Of a stretch of DNA of 64,000 nucleotides, positions 53,700 through 64,000 are shown piece after piece. The notes under the pieces are model-generated. The model was not told the origin of the DNA. It was given only the letters and a program-made list of their open reading frames with translations, and did no database searches. Each line of letters opens with the position of its first letter. The first letter of the stretch is position 1. The translations under genes and the position numbers were made by a program. Origin of the DNA: Micrasema longulum (Eukaryota; Arthropoda; Insecta; Trichoptera; Brachycentridae); assembly GCA_022494885.1 (NCBI GenBank), contig JAGVSM010004272.1, positions 1-64,000 on the forward strand, read 5' to 3'.

Positions 53700-54972
53700 T
53701 TTTAATGTTATAAATTAGAGAGTTAATTATAGGAATAAATGAAGCAGCGTTGGACGGTTGATATGAATTAGGATTTGATATCAAAGTAAGTAGAAGTTTA
53801 GCAATAGAATCAATTAGACTAGAAATATTTGATGGAACAAGTTCTGATGATGTTGAATTCGATGAATTGTTTTGGGAATAAGCATTATTTTGAAGAGCAC
53901 AGCCATCCGCAGGATTGGACGCCTGTCCATTCCGATAAGAGAGAAGTGATTCATGTTCCTTTGAATTCCATGCCTGAACATGTCTTGAATTTACAGCAGT
54001 AGACTTTATAGGAGGCGAAACCATTGTGATGGGAGTTGAAACGCGTTTAATATTTTTGGAAGTTTTTTCCGCATAGCTAATGGTAGATGTGGGATGTAAA
54101 TTGGAAGCTTCCTTGTACGTCACATTACCAGCGGCCATTGTATGCTTTATATTCTTTTGTCGAGTCAGTTCTGGGCATGAAAAACTAGAGGCACTGTGCG
54201 AGCCATTGCAATTTACGCATTTAATGTTTTCAGTCTGGCATACTTCTCCGAGGTGAGATTCCCCACATTTGTAACACCTAGGGATCGATCGGCATTGTGT
54301 TTTCGTGTGGCCAAAGCGGCAACATTGAAAACATAAAATAGTTGGAAAAATATATTGCTCCACTTTTAAAGAATTATGAAACAAATAAACGTTATTGGGT
54401 AATGTTTGTCCCTCGAAAGTCAAAACAATCGACTGAGATGGTTTCCATGTCACAGTTTCACAAGATTTATCTTTATAATTAAGACGTCGAGCCTTAATTA
54501 CCTTACCACATCCATAAGGGACCTCGATTGACTCAATAATTTCTTCAATTGTAAGATCTGTAGACACACTTTTTACAATTCCTAATTTGGTTACTTTAAA
54601 TGACGGTACATAGGCTTTCAGGGAGTTAGTAACGACAAAGTTTGATGTTAAAAAATTGTTTGTTGCAACGGCAGTCTTAAATGTCAAGGAAATTTTAAAT
54701 TTGTTTTCCACTCTCACACCTCCTAATATAATGTTGCTAATTTTGTTGGTATATAAAAGTTTACCAAAAGTGATAGGATGAAGGGGTTTTGAAGATTCTT
54801 GGTATTGAACGAACACCAAGAATGGGCCAGAAGCATTATCCGAATAGGTAAACGATGGAGAGGAAAGGTCGGGAGCAGGGAAAGGAAGTTTGCATGGTTG
54901 CAAATCAGGGGAACTGGGTGCCCTGGGTCTTTTTCTATGCTCAAGATCAGGAGGATCCCCAGGATCCTCCAT
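53677..54972 (-). CDS. LINE ORF1, Gag-like RNA-binding protein with three CCHC knuckles
   Basis: 431 codons from the ATG at 54,972. Residues 1-50 are proline- and charge-rich. About 50-200 is a Gag-like region with several hydrophobic strands. Three zinc knuckles follow at about 214-265: CFQCCRFGHTKTQC, CYKCGESHLGEVC and CVNCNGSHSASSFSC. The C-terminal 150 residues are serine- and asparagine-rich. ORF1 proteins of I and Jockey elements bind element RNA and form particles. The stop at 53,677 lies inside the start of ORF2. The frame is intact, and its length is in the range of I and Jockey ORF1 proteins. Confidence 0.92.
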   Translation of the reverse strand: MEDPGDPPDLEHRKRPRAPSSPDLQPCKLPFPAPDLSSPSFTYSDNASGPFLVFVQYQESSKPLHPITFGKLLYTNKISNIILGGVRVENKFKISLTFKTAVATNNFLTSNFVVTNSLKAYVPSFKVTKLGIVKSVSTDLTIEEIIESIEVPYGCGKVIKARRLNYKDKSCETVTWKPSQSIVLTFEGQTLPNNVYLFHNSLKVEQYIFPTILCFQCCRFGHTKTQCRSIPRCYKCGESHLGEVCQTENIKCVNCNGSHSASSFSCPELTRQKNIKHTMAAGNVTYKEASNLHPTSTISYAEKTSKNIKRVSTPITMVSPPIKSTAVNSRHVQAWNSKEHESLLSYRNGQASNPADGCALQNNAYSQNNSSNSTSSELVPSNISSLIDSIAKLLLTLISNPNSYQPSNAASFIPIINSLIYNIKNGGEVDT

Positions 54973-55200
54973 ACTTAAGCCTAAAACAACGAAATGCGAA
55001 AAAGAACGCAGTCACAGAAATTAAATAAAAATAAATAATAATCAAAAATCGAAAACTTGTCAAACGCTCCTCCCTCGATGTCGAGTTATAACTTGACTAA
55101 TCCAGTACAATGCACCGAAGAAATATTGTTATTCACACAAAATTGTACGCACTGATAACAAAACACACAACCGTCCACTGTCGATGCTACGAGACAACTC
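54973..55200 (-). promoter_or_regulatory. LINE 5' UTR, probable internal promoter
   Basis: About 228 bases precede ORF1. Elements of this group use a promoter downstream of their own start site. The minus strand has CAGTG and GGACGG words near the 5' end that could be initiator and downstream elements, but this is inference only. Confidence 0.45.
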
Positions 55201-55212
55201 TCAAAATGTATT
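55201..55212. repeat. LINE target-site duplication, right
   Basis: TCAAAATGTATT, identical to 49,673-49,684. Confidence 0.9.
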
Positions 55213-55252
55213 GTCAAAGAAACCATTTACAAGACATTAAAAGGATTTTTTT

Positions 55253-55714
55253 TATCCGGCCTCGTGGTGTAATAGTCAGCGCGTTTACCTACCATTCAAG
55301 AAGTCTCGGGTTTGATTCCCGACATGGTTGATATAAAATATTTATTATTTATTTAAAAGGGTGTTTTTACTACAAAATATTTCATTGTCCCTTGGCTCCA
55401 ATTATAATGGGAAGTTAACATTCATCTTCAATTTTATCTACAAAGTAAAATTAAGTTTTCAAAAAAAGCAGAATATGCATACCAATTTTTCTTCTAAACA
55501 TTTTAAATTATACGTTACTGATGAAGATATTTTTCATGCAAATATACTCATTTTCGTACACAACTATCGGTGTTTTTTTATAGACAGTCGAAGATAACTC
55601 TGTTAACTTCCTATTCCGCCCTGGACTGGTACCCGAAACGAAAGACTGATCATCTTAACAGTGCCCTATGCACCATTAGGTGCGGAATGAAAATGATGAT
55701 GATGATGATTTTTT
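55253..55714 (+). mobile_element. SINE family S1, split by a MITE
   Basis: The head GGCCTCGTGGTGTAATAGTC with box B GGGTTTGATTCCC is followed by TTTAAAAGGGTGTTTTTAC and ATTTCATTGTCCCT. The S1 body breaks off at about 55,395 and resumes with CTGGACTGGTACCCGAAACG at 55,620, continuing to the GATGATGATGATGA tail. The part between is foreign. Confidence 0.8.
55409..55612. mobile_element. small MITE-like insertion in SINE S1
   Basis: GGGAAGTTAACA at the left and TGTTAACTTCC at the right are inverted. A CATCTTCAA/CGAAGATAA pair extends the terminal repeats to about 23 bases with mismatches. About 200 bases long, A+T-rich, no coding motif. The target duplication is not clear, and the insertion may include some flank. 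Confidence 0.6.
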
Positions 55715-57954
55715 ATCCACTAGTCAGGGGCGAATCGTCAAAGTAAGCGATTATTCACAGCTTACCATTATATTTGAATTTTAATAATAATAATTTATAG
55801 TAACCATGTTTATGGGAAAAAAAATAAAGTAACTGTTATTTATTATAAATCACCGTTTATAAACGGTAAAGATATATATTTCTACAAAAAAATATCTATG
55901 AAGCGCGCCCAGCGCCAGCGCCCATCCCATTCTTACAGAACGATGAAACTAGCCGATTACCTCAGCTTATTCTTCCATACAAAAAAGTACACTGTATTTT
56001 TCGTCTTTAACCCAAGTCGGCTTTTTTAGTACTAAAACAAACTTGCAGATTACAAATATTTTTAGAAGATTCTCTATTTGGAAACTAGTATTTCGAACAT
56101 TATTTCTGAAGGACTATTTTTCTTTGATGGGATACCGTTGACTTAGTATGTATCACATAGGATAGGTGGCGTTCGCAGTGGCCGTTTTAGGCATTATTCA
56201 TTTTAAAAGAAATCGGCCAGTGCTCAAGTCTTGACAGTACTGTCAATGACAGATCATAATGAAAATATCCGCTGAATGTCATTGTGGTATGTGTTAATAA
56301 ATTTTTGTACAAGTTTAGTATTGTATTAAAATAGTGCAGATTAAAGCTACGTATATCGCGCGGTTAGTAATAATTGTTGTTTGAGTTGATTTTCACAGAA
56401 CCACAGAAAAAGTAGTAATTTGTAATTACATTACTTACATGTTACGTAAGTACTTATATGCAGTACAAATTAATGAACATTTTTAATAGATTACCTATAA
56501 AATAAATCACGGCTCGCAACTGCCACCAGTTGACCGTATATTTACATGCTTATTGTGTCAGGGTCCAACATATAAAAAACCAGTGGCCCAATACTGTAAA
56601 ATGTCTTTAAAAAAGAGCGTTATAATATTTTCAATATCAGTGTTATTTTATTATGTTTTATGCGTTATTTATGATCCTGCATTGTTTCTCTTTCCACAAA
56701 ACAACAAAGCGCGAGGTTCAACTCATTAATCTAATTTTATAATTTTAGGCTTACGGTAGTAGCTAATGATTATCGTAAAAAGCTTTAGAACGATATATAT
56801 TATAAAATCGAATATCAACCATTAGTACGTAATTTGTGAGCCAATATTCGCTGGTTTCTGATAAGCATACCACTGACCAAAGCGCTATCTCTATTGAACA
56901 CACGCAGTTACCAATAACTAATATGCATAATATTATACGATATGAAGGATATTGATGCAACAATGTAATAATTTATGGAAGCAATTAAAGGGTATATTTT
57001 TAGTAATAATTCACGTTAATTTAATACAGTTTAATGCATGGTCCTCATAAATAAACAATATCATGGGAATGTCTAAATTTGCAGTTTCACTGCCAAAATA
57101 CAATGAAACCAAAAAATAAAACACGTGATGTACTTTTAATACAAAATCAAATATATAAAGTAAGTAGTTGTTAACTCTTGTGTGGCTGTGATGTCAAACT
57201 AGTCGACATAGGACACAAGATTTGATATATCTCTTTTATTTTTTTAAATGATGAATTCGTATTTTTCGTAATCTTCAAATGGACGTTTTCACACCCGATT
57301 TGGAAAGTAAAATTTGTATCACTATCCTATATGTAAATACAAAAAAAAATTAACCTCGCTACGCAAAACATGAATGTCCGCTAATTCAACAACACATATA
57401 TACAGATACCTTATATAAGACAGAGCACGAATATAGAAGTCATAACTAGGAAGACTGAGACGCTGTTCTGCGGTGGGTGTCATCTAAAACAGATTTAGTC
57501 TTCAGTCGGTTAATGACAATGATGGGGACGCACGCGCGTAACATGAGCGGCGTATTTGTGATTTTCAATATATAACAGGATTAAATTATATGTTTATTCC
57601 CATTAATTATGGAAAAGGAGTTATTAAACAGTAGTCTCCATGTTTTCCATTTTTTTCAAATGTCTGAACTTTAGAATATTCCGTCTTTTACTAGTGGTAA
57701 CACGATGTTACATCACCGCGCGCAAAGGGATTATTTACCACAGTCTTTTAAGAGTTAACAAAATCTTTTTGTTTAACAGAAAATATCCGTTATAAAGAAA
57801 TATCGATTATGAATACACGCTCCGAATGATCTCACCAGAAATCTGCAACTGATGATTGAAGAAGCAATTTAGCATTTTCTATTTAATACAATACAATACA
57901 GAGCAGGATCGAATTTATTACACAAAGGACGTTAACTCAATGATGTTGATGATG
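55715..57954. other. no gene recognised
   Basis: Only short frames. A few less A+T-rich patches (55,905-55,935; 57,465-57,560) have no motif that I recognise. This is one of the longest stretches in the window without an identified repeat. Confidence 0.45.
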
Positions 57955-58215
57955 ATGTGACATATTCGATGTAACGTTCTAGAGGACATAAATTTCATCC
58001 CCGCCATGGAGACATGATAAAAAAACTCGACCCATAAAAGGAGCACAGGACGTGGTGACATCAGTCAGTCTAGTGCAGTCAGTTCAATTCAGTTATGGCC
58101 GTTACTCGCGCATTTGATAACCGAGTTTGGTTTATTGTTCAACATATTAAAATAAATGCACCTAAAAACTCCATTTTTGTTTCTTCTGTCCATTTCCGAG
58201 TGAGACAAGTGCTCC
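57955..58215 (+). promoter_or_regulatory. TATA/initiator core promoter, LTR-like or host
   Basis: CATAAAAGG at about 58,033 is followed about 33 bases on by ATCAGTCAGTC (58,068-58,078), a good insect TATA-initiator pair, with further CAGTC words as in the segment at 1630-1685. AATAAATGCACC lies about 80 bases downstream. The order suits a solo LTR that may begin at TGTGACATATTCG (57,956), but no end or duplication is clear. A short 45-codon frame starts at ATG 58,095. A host promoter remains possible. Confidence 0.4.
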
Positions 58216-58399
58216 TGTATCAAACCAGATAAAATCTAAAATAAAGTTCAAGTGGAGTGATATCTTAATCCACAAATTTGCAATAACTGGATAATTCCTT
58301 TATGTATTCAAAAACATTTTTTTTTAATAATAGATATCTCTAGTTTTTTTCATGAAAGAAACCGCTACGCTTGAGAATTTCAATAAAAAATTACATCAA

Positions 58400-58578
58400 A
58401 AGTATATTAAACAGAATAATAAAAGGACATACATGAAAATGAAAGCCAAAGGCAGAATGTTAAATGTTAAATTATGTCTAAAGCAATAAATCAACCCAGC
58501 TAACGACAGATTATAATCTTAGTAAATGCCTGGACTTCCAAACTTTTAAATAATTCACATCTGTTGAATCAACAAAGC
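58400..58578 (+). repeat. family A repeat, strongly diverged
   Basis: GGCAGAATGTTAAATGTTAA, CCAGCTAACGACAGATTATAA, then TAGTAAATGCCTGGACTTCC and CATCTGTTG follow the family order. Confidence 0.5.
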
Positions 58579-59035
58579 AAAAAAAAAATACCTTAATATT
58601 GAAATACTATCATTTACACAAATACATTATAAAGTATGACAGAGGGTGTGATTTGAATTGAGATATGAATTCAATTCACATATTTTTAAATACCAAACAT
58701 TTGTCGACATCAAATCTGACGGTACGCCGATTGAATATGGATAACTAACGGCGTCCCGGCGTCGGCGCTTTATTTCAGTTTCGGCGCTAATGCGACGATA
58801 AAAATGGATAAATACGGCCTATTCCGGGCCTCATTTCTCTGATAGATGCCATGGAAATACGAGCGATGTGATAAAATAAATGACATTTCATCACGAAACC
58901 ACTTACAAGGGATTCTACCGGAGGTGGACAATGTTCTTTGCTATCCAATTCTATGATATTTACTTTTCGTAATCCGTTATCGTTGTTTGTTTTAACAAAA
59001 CAATTTAAAAATGTATGTATATATGTATATATATA
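58579..59035. other. spacer with a G+C-richer patch
   Basis: 58,740-58,925 is less A+T-rich (GGCGTCCCGGCGTCGGCGC and GGCCTATTCCGGGCCTC) and has no long frame. It could be regulatory or a repeat. It ends in a TATATG microsatellite at about 59,011-59,036. Confidence 0.4.
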
Positions 59036-60085
59036 GTTTCAGGGTCAGATCGCAAAACTTTAGAGGAACATTCCTCATGGTAAACGTAAAAAAAACCCAA
59101 TAGTTTTTTTGCAAAAACTAATTATTTCATGATTTAAAAAATATATTTCATCTGAAAATGGATTCAATCCTTTATTTCTAGGACAATTTCTTCCAAGTAA
59201 CCTCTACCCCTCTCCTATCTAGCCGCTTTCCTTGTCCGCTTTCATTGCGCATTGCTTCGTTGCGTTGGTCAAATATGGTTTTTAACTCATTTCTTTATTG
59301 TGAAGGACGAGCAAGGGTTTGTAGAAGGGATGCTTGTCTGAAAAATGGATGATTAACACCCTTTTATTTCATTTTATTTTATTAGGTAATTTAACAAAGA
59401 TACATGCTAGAAAACATTCAATTTTAAAGCATTCGTCGGTAAAATTTTACATGCATATATATCTTCAATATATATATTTTAGAATTACACAAAATTGATT
59501 TATATATAAGGTTGTAATACATATTTTCATATATTTTTTTTATACAGGAAACAATGCAATAAAAATAAGTTAAACGTGTGTACTTATGAAATAAGATTTA
59601 TTCCTTAGAGTTTATTCGCAAAAGCTAAGAGAGTATCATGAAAAATTCCAATTTTATTGTTTCGGCAGTATATATTATATTCCCGACACATACGGGCCAT
59701 AGGTCTTTGATATGTAGCATCATTTGAAAATTAATAAAATAACTTTGGACAAAAATTACTAAGATTTTTTTTACATTTATCACGACGTTGCCCTAGTTCT
59801 AATTAAGCATTTTTAGCAAAATTGAGTTTTAAATGTCAATATGTTCATTATCTTATTACGCGTCTATGTAGCTGAAGATTTTTTTTTCCGTTATTTAACA
59901 GTATTTTTAGCATTTTTTGAGTGCCTAACTCCACTTACTGATTTTACTTATTTGACTTTGAAACCTAAAAAAATGTCTTCTGTAAAATTAGAATAAAAGT
60001 CTATTGAACATAGAAGAACTAGGCCAGCGATAAGGAATGTTCCTCTGAAGTTCTGCGGTCTGGCCCTTAACCACCGTGTATGTAT
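59036..60085. mobile_element. 1-kb element with terminal inverted repeats
   Basis: The left end CAGGGTCAGATCGCAAAAC, with TTAGAGGAACATTCC after it, is inverted at 60,033-60,073 as GGAATGTTCCTCTGAAG, then TTCTGCGGTCTGGCCCTT. About 40 bases match with several transitions. The interior is A+T-rich and codes for nothing recognised, so it would be non-autonomous. GTATGTATATA microsatellite lies on both outer sides and hides any target duplication. The superfamily is not determined. Confidence 0.65.
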
Positions 60086-61961
60086 ATAGTTAAATGTTTT
60101 TGATATAATTGGTAACTATTAGAACATCTTTATTAAATAGTTTTAGCAATGTCAATAAATTTTTTAAAAAAAACTTCAAATAATTTGCAATATTTGGCTC
60201 TTCAGTTCCTTAGTTATTCAAGCGTCATCTAAGGAACCACGGGGCAATCACAAACGCTGTCATAATTGGTACATACCGAGACGGTTAACTTAACTTTTCT
60301 GTTATCTTTATCAATCACGGCATGCTCTACCAACTTGTCGTCTTTGACGTTTTATGATCGAATCCAACCAATAAGTGACCCCGAAACATTACTACGCGTT
60401 CCTTACATAACTAAACTTTAAAACATAGCTCATTCATGTTTTGAATAGGCTCCCGTAATGAAAATCAGCCACTTAAGAACGATTATAATTTTTTTAATAA
60501 TTCTCAATTACATAAAACAAAAAATTCCAACTTAAACATGATTTTCAAAAAGCGTTTGTCAATACCTAAGACGATATAGTTAACTTTCCTAATATCTCAA
60601 TTTATCTACGTATTACAAAGTTGGCCCTATCGAAATTTTGATATGTGCATTTAGAAAGGTAGGAAAAAATATCGATTTTTGAAAAAAAAGATTTTTTTTT
60701 TAAATATTTTTATTTATTTTGGATACAAACAGGTGTACAGGTTAAATTTTTATAAATAAAAACTATGAAAAATGTTAACGTTGTAGTGCCTGCCATTCAA
60801 TAATGTGTATTCATTAAGTTTTACTTCATTAAAGCGACGACGGTTTAAACTATATAAATAATAAATAGACTATTTATTTAAATAAAAAATAATGCAAAAA
60901 ACAAGAAGTCAGTGGAAAAAAAAAATTTAATAAGGAGAGGTAAAGGATGATTGAAAGAAAGTAGAAATGGAAAATTGCATTTGATTTAATGATTAATCGC
61001 AAGAAAAGAGACAAAACGTCTATTCTTTGTTATTCCAAATCAAGCCAATTAGTTATCTTCTGTATCTATTATATGGAGATATCGAGACTATAAAATTTCT
61101 TGTTAAATGCTTCACATATACAAGGGATGGTAAAATGTTTCCAATGGTAAAATTTAACATTATAAATATAGAAAATATCAGACAGTCTAGTTGGTCTGAA
61201 GGAGACAAGGTTAGCAAGTAAATGAATTAGTTCTGGGGAATCAAAGTTATCATTTACAATTTTATAAAGCAGGATCTGATCAAAAATATCTCTTCTGTGG
61301 GTTCATTAATCCAGGTTGTGATTTCCTTACGGCTTAATGCTGCTTAATGTTAAATTGGCAATTATGATTAAAGCAAAAATTTCTTGGTGGAACACAAATT
61401 CTTTCCACTATAATTAAGTAGACATGTGTACCGTGGGCTACCCGAGCTCTCGGTACATATCGGTGTATCCACTTCAAAACTTGAAGATCAAACGTAGGTT
61501 GTGTATCCTCGTAATCGCTTAGGAGAATTTATCTTCAATTATGACGTCATAATGAGGATATGTCATTTAAGCGCGCAGATAAGTGTCCGTGGGTTACGCG
61601 TCCCCCTGGTACATATCGATATACCTACCTAAAACTTGAAGATATAGCATCGGTAGTGTATCATCGTAATCACTCGGGATTTCCAACTTTGATGCCATAC
61701 TGGAGGTGTGATGTCTTAAACCTTCGACTGTTATTGCGGCCCACGCTTTTGTCTGTGTCCAGGCACTTACTTTTTTATTGCATTTACTGAGATCTTTGTT
61801 ACTTTGGTAAACTTTCCAATTATGGAAATATTACTTTGGTGTTTTGAAAAATGTTGAACTTACTACTAGTTTTAAGTCGTAAATCAATTTTCAAAGTTCC
61901 TGCATTTGTTCACACTCTTATCTTAAAAATGATGCCCCCATGAAAACCGACTGATTTTTAT
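60086..61961. other. no gene recognised
   Basis: A short direct repeat with GTGG.TACCCGAGCTCTCGGTACATATCG-type words occurs at 61,432 and 61,590 (GTGGGTTACGCG.CCCCTGGTACATATCGAT), each followed by CC(A/T)ACTTA-like text and ACTTGAAGAT, giving two diverged units of about 158 bases. Nothing coding is recognised. Confidence 0.45.
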
Positions 61962-62030
61962 TAAGCCTGGGCGTTGTGTGCCGTAATTCACCACTGCCAT
62001 GGGGCCTCTGATTAAAAAAAACGCATTCAA
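61962..62030 (+). mobile_element. SINE family S2, body fragment
   Basis: AAGCCTGGGCGTTGTGTGCC, AATTCACCACTGCCATGGGG, CCTCTG and a short A run match 25,033-25,100. The tRNA-like head is missing. Confidence 0.6.
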
Positions 62031-62035
62031 TGAAT

Positions 62036-62288
62036 TAATCATCATTCTCTCTCCGCACCAAAGGTGCATAGGCCACTGCATTGGTACACTAATCGCAGAA
62101 TATCGTTTTTTTACACGAAAGTAAGAGAACCAGTCTTACGGTTCAGGCGTCCGCTGGTCCGGGGACTGTGAAATATTCTAGTGTAAAAAAATATTTAAAA
62201 TAAATAATCTTAACCATGCTGAAAATTGAACCCGAGACCTCTTGCATGGCAGGCAAACGCGCTGACCACTAAACCACGAGGCCGACTT
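62036..62288 (-). mobile_element. SINE family S1, complete reversed copy
   Basis: All parts are present and well kept. On the minus strand the head reads GGCCTCGTGGTTTAGTGGTC, then AGCGCGTTTGCCTGCCATG and box B GGTCTCGGGTTCAATT. The body and the ATGATGATT tail follow. It is one of the best S1 copies in the window. Confidence 0.85.
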
Positions 62289-62382
62289 GAACTAAATGAA
62301 GAAAAATAAAAAGTATAACATTAATATTCCACTTGACATTTTAATATCTGAAATAAAAGTTAGTTACGCCTTGATAGTCTGG

Positions 62383-62945
62383 CTCTTTTGTCGGAGTTAT
62401 CATTAAATGTCCCCGGCTACCGCACTCGTCACACTTCGAGCTCTCTATTTCATTTGCCAGCAGTTCGTACGAACTACGCCCAGAACTCTCCACTTATACG
62501 TTTTGCTAGTGAATATAATTTGAACTTTCCCCTTATTGATCCATTTGATTGTAAAAAAATAACATTTAAAATGCGCGTCTTAAAACATACTTTTTTGTCT
62601 TATACTTAGTTTTAATAAGAAATTCTTATTTTATCTTATTTTATTATATTTTATCTCTAATTTTTAATATTTTATATTTATTTATATTTTCGACACTTGA
62701 CACTTGTGCAATATTTACACACATGTCCACTCTCATTCCAATATAACACTCACTCACCCACCTTCTCACTCACTTACACTCACACAAACACACTAGTATG
62801 TATTGTACGTGTATTTAATGTATTTCTGTAGATATCTGTCATTGGTTTTATTCTCTGTTAATTGTATTTGTTATATTTTTGTAACATGTTTTACGGTTGA
62901 TTTTCCACAAATAAAAAAATAAAAAAAGTATTTAAAAAATAAGAT
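62383..62945 (+). pseudogene. LINE ORF2 tail and 3' UTR
   Basis: The frame from 62,388 reads LSELSLNVPGYRTRHTSSSL, then FHLPAVRTNYAQNSPLIRFA. This is the VP.R.TR....F..P..RTNY..NSP..R block that ends many LINE ORF2 proteins. The rest of the protein is missing. A 3' UTR of about 330 bases with CACTCAC-rich sequence ends in AAATAAAAAAATAAAAAAAG. Well conserved but only this part. Confidence 0.75.
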
Positions 62946-63211
62946 TTAAGCATTACGATAAACTATAAAATAAAGTCGTACCATATTTACAAATACTTCA
63001 TAATTTCATTTCAAGATTTTATGGTTTTTGGGGTTTTTTTTACTTACTTACAAGATAAAAATAGAAAAAACGGAAGATAATGAGCCCTAGAAGAAAGTTC
63101 AAATTTTGACAAGCTATTTTTAAAATTTGGCTTGGACTACTACAAATACTTTTAATATTCCATCAAAATATCATATTTGAGCATTTTTCAGGCCATTCCC
63201 CCTTAATAATA

Positions 63212-63920
63212 TTTGATTTATCTTTATATATATATAATTCCTCTGTACGTGTGATGTCACCGAATTCCTCCTAAACTGCTTAACCGATTTACGTGCAGTT
63301 TTCAGAGAAATATAGATCTTTGCACTGTGCGTGTTCGTAGATATAAAAATCTTCAATCCAATATGTAAAAAAGAGGTAAGGAGCATGAATGTTTAATTCA
63401 TTGCTATACCAGGGTTGCATTTGAGGAGAATGCATTTAAAAAAAATGGAATGATGTTAAAAAAAAGTTTGTTTATAAACAGCATTTGTTTTTTGTGGGTT
63501 TCAATTAGATTTTTTCCTTAAATTTCTTATAATTTTTACCCATTTATTAACTTTGACTGGATTTTAAGAAAAACTAAAATAATATTAAATTCAATACATT
63601 CTTAAAATTCGTATTCCAACATAAGTACACCTCTCTGTTGGTGAGACGACCGGAGTTTGACGTTTGCAAAAAAATTGCCATATTTGAATTTTTTTTATTT
63701 ATATTAACAATATTTATGTATTTTATTAAAATAAATAAACATAAATTATAAAATATTTTATGTTTTGGAATTTAGGTACCTACTTAAATTTATTTTGGAA
63801 TTTAATCACAAACAAGTACCTAGGTACCTACTTATCAATGAAAAGTCTTTTTTCAACGTAATAAATAGCAGGCAAGTCAATGTTTGGGCAGGACAACGTC
63901 TGTCGGGTCCACTAGTTACA
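63212..63920 (-). mobile_element. Helitron-like non-autonomous copy, copy 2
   Basis: This is the inverted partner of 3661-4345. Its terminus (63,885-63,917) reads, reversed, CTAGTGGACCCGACAGACG then TTGTCCTGCCCAAAC. The other end has CGTAAATCGGTTAAGC, AGGAGGAATTCGGTGAC and a TATATATATA run (63,225-63,235). It has no protein frame. Confidence 0.6.
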
Positions 63921-64000
63921 TTATGTAATAACAAAAGTTGACTTCCACAAACCAATATCATCGTATCAAATACAATTGTTTCATCATTGTAATGCAATTA

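Larger units (their letters stand above)
49685..55200 (-). mobile_element. full-length non-LTR retrotransposon, I/Jockey group
   Basis: The element is about 5.5 kb between 12-base duplications. In minus-strand order it has a 5' UTR (55,200-54,973), ORF1, ORF2 with AP-endonuclease, RT, RNase H and a C-terminal zinc finger, a 3' UTR with a hairpin and a poly(A). Three CCHC knuckles in ORF1 together with RNase H in ORF2 suit the I/Jockey group. The exact clade needs a tree. The presence of a 5' UTR in front of ORF1 and the perfect duplications suggest that it is not 5'-truncated. The one lesion that I see is a frame break in ORF2. Confidence 0.93.

Noticed and set aside
1..64000. CRISPR arrays, bacterial operons, rRNA genes, TTAGG telomere arrays
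   Set aside because: None is visible. The direct repeats found have no regular spacers, and the window is eukaryotic in all its elements.

Overview
The window looks like arthropod, most probably insect, nuclear DNA. It is strongly A+T-rich, has no dense gene array, and is packed with eukaryotic transposable elements: a BEL/Pao LTR retrotransposon, Jockey/I-like and other LINEs, a Penelope-like remnant, tRNA-derived SINEs, Helitron-like copies and terminal-inverted-repeat elements. I recognise no host protein gene, no rRNA, no functional tRNA gene and no CRISPR array. Most long open frames in the window belong to two retrotransposons.

Layout. (1) 1-30 kb is old repeat-rich DNA. It holds about ten broken LINE 3' ends on both strands, many copies of one SINE family (S1), single or few copies of two others (S2, S3), and a dispersed repeat of about 400 bp (family A) with two perfect palindromes per unit. 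(2) 30,546-37,570 is a near-complete, G+C-rich BEL/Pao retrotransposon on the minus strand. It has two almost identical LTRs of about 880 bp, a 5-bp target duplication, a primer site, a polypurine tract and a gag-pol frame cut by one in-frame amber stop. (3) 37.6-49.6 kb is again A+T-rich. It has a 452-bp near-perfect palindrome, more family A units (two in tandem), SINEs, and a Penelope-like remnant between inverted repeats that sits in a LINE fragment. (4) 49,685-55,200 is a full-length non-LTR retrotransposon on the minus strand, with a 12-bp target duplication, a 33-base poly(A), a 3' hairpin, a three-knuckle ORF1 and an EN-RT-RNase H ORF2 with one frame break in a 9-base homopolymer. (5) 55.2-64 kb has a SINE split by a small MITE, an LTR-like core promoter, a 1-kb element with terminal inverted repeats, another LINE tail and a Helitron-like copy that is the inverted partner of the one at 3.7 kb.

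How the parts work together. The two intact retrotransposons each carry the machinery to copy themselves (or nearly so, given one lesion each). The SINEs and MITE have no genes and would depend on LINE or transposase proteins from elsewhere. Nested insertions give relative ages: LINE remnants and family A are oldest, S1/S2 SINEs and the Penelope remnant landed in or beside them, and the BEL and full-length LINE copies are the youngest. The most unusual signals are a small RNA-like motif (CTGANGA, one base, a covarying stem, then GAA) at four different loci, the long palindrome, and the two-palindrome family A repeat.
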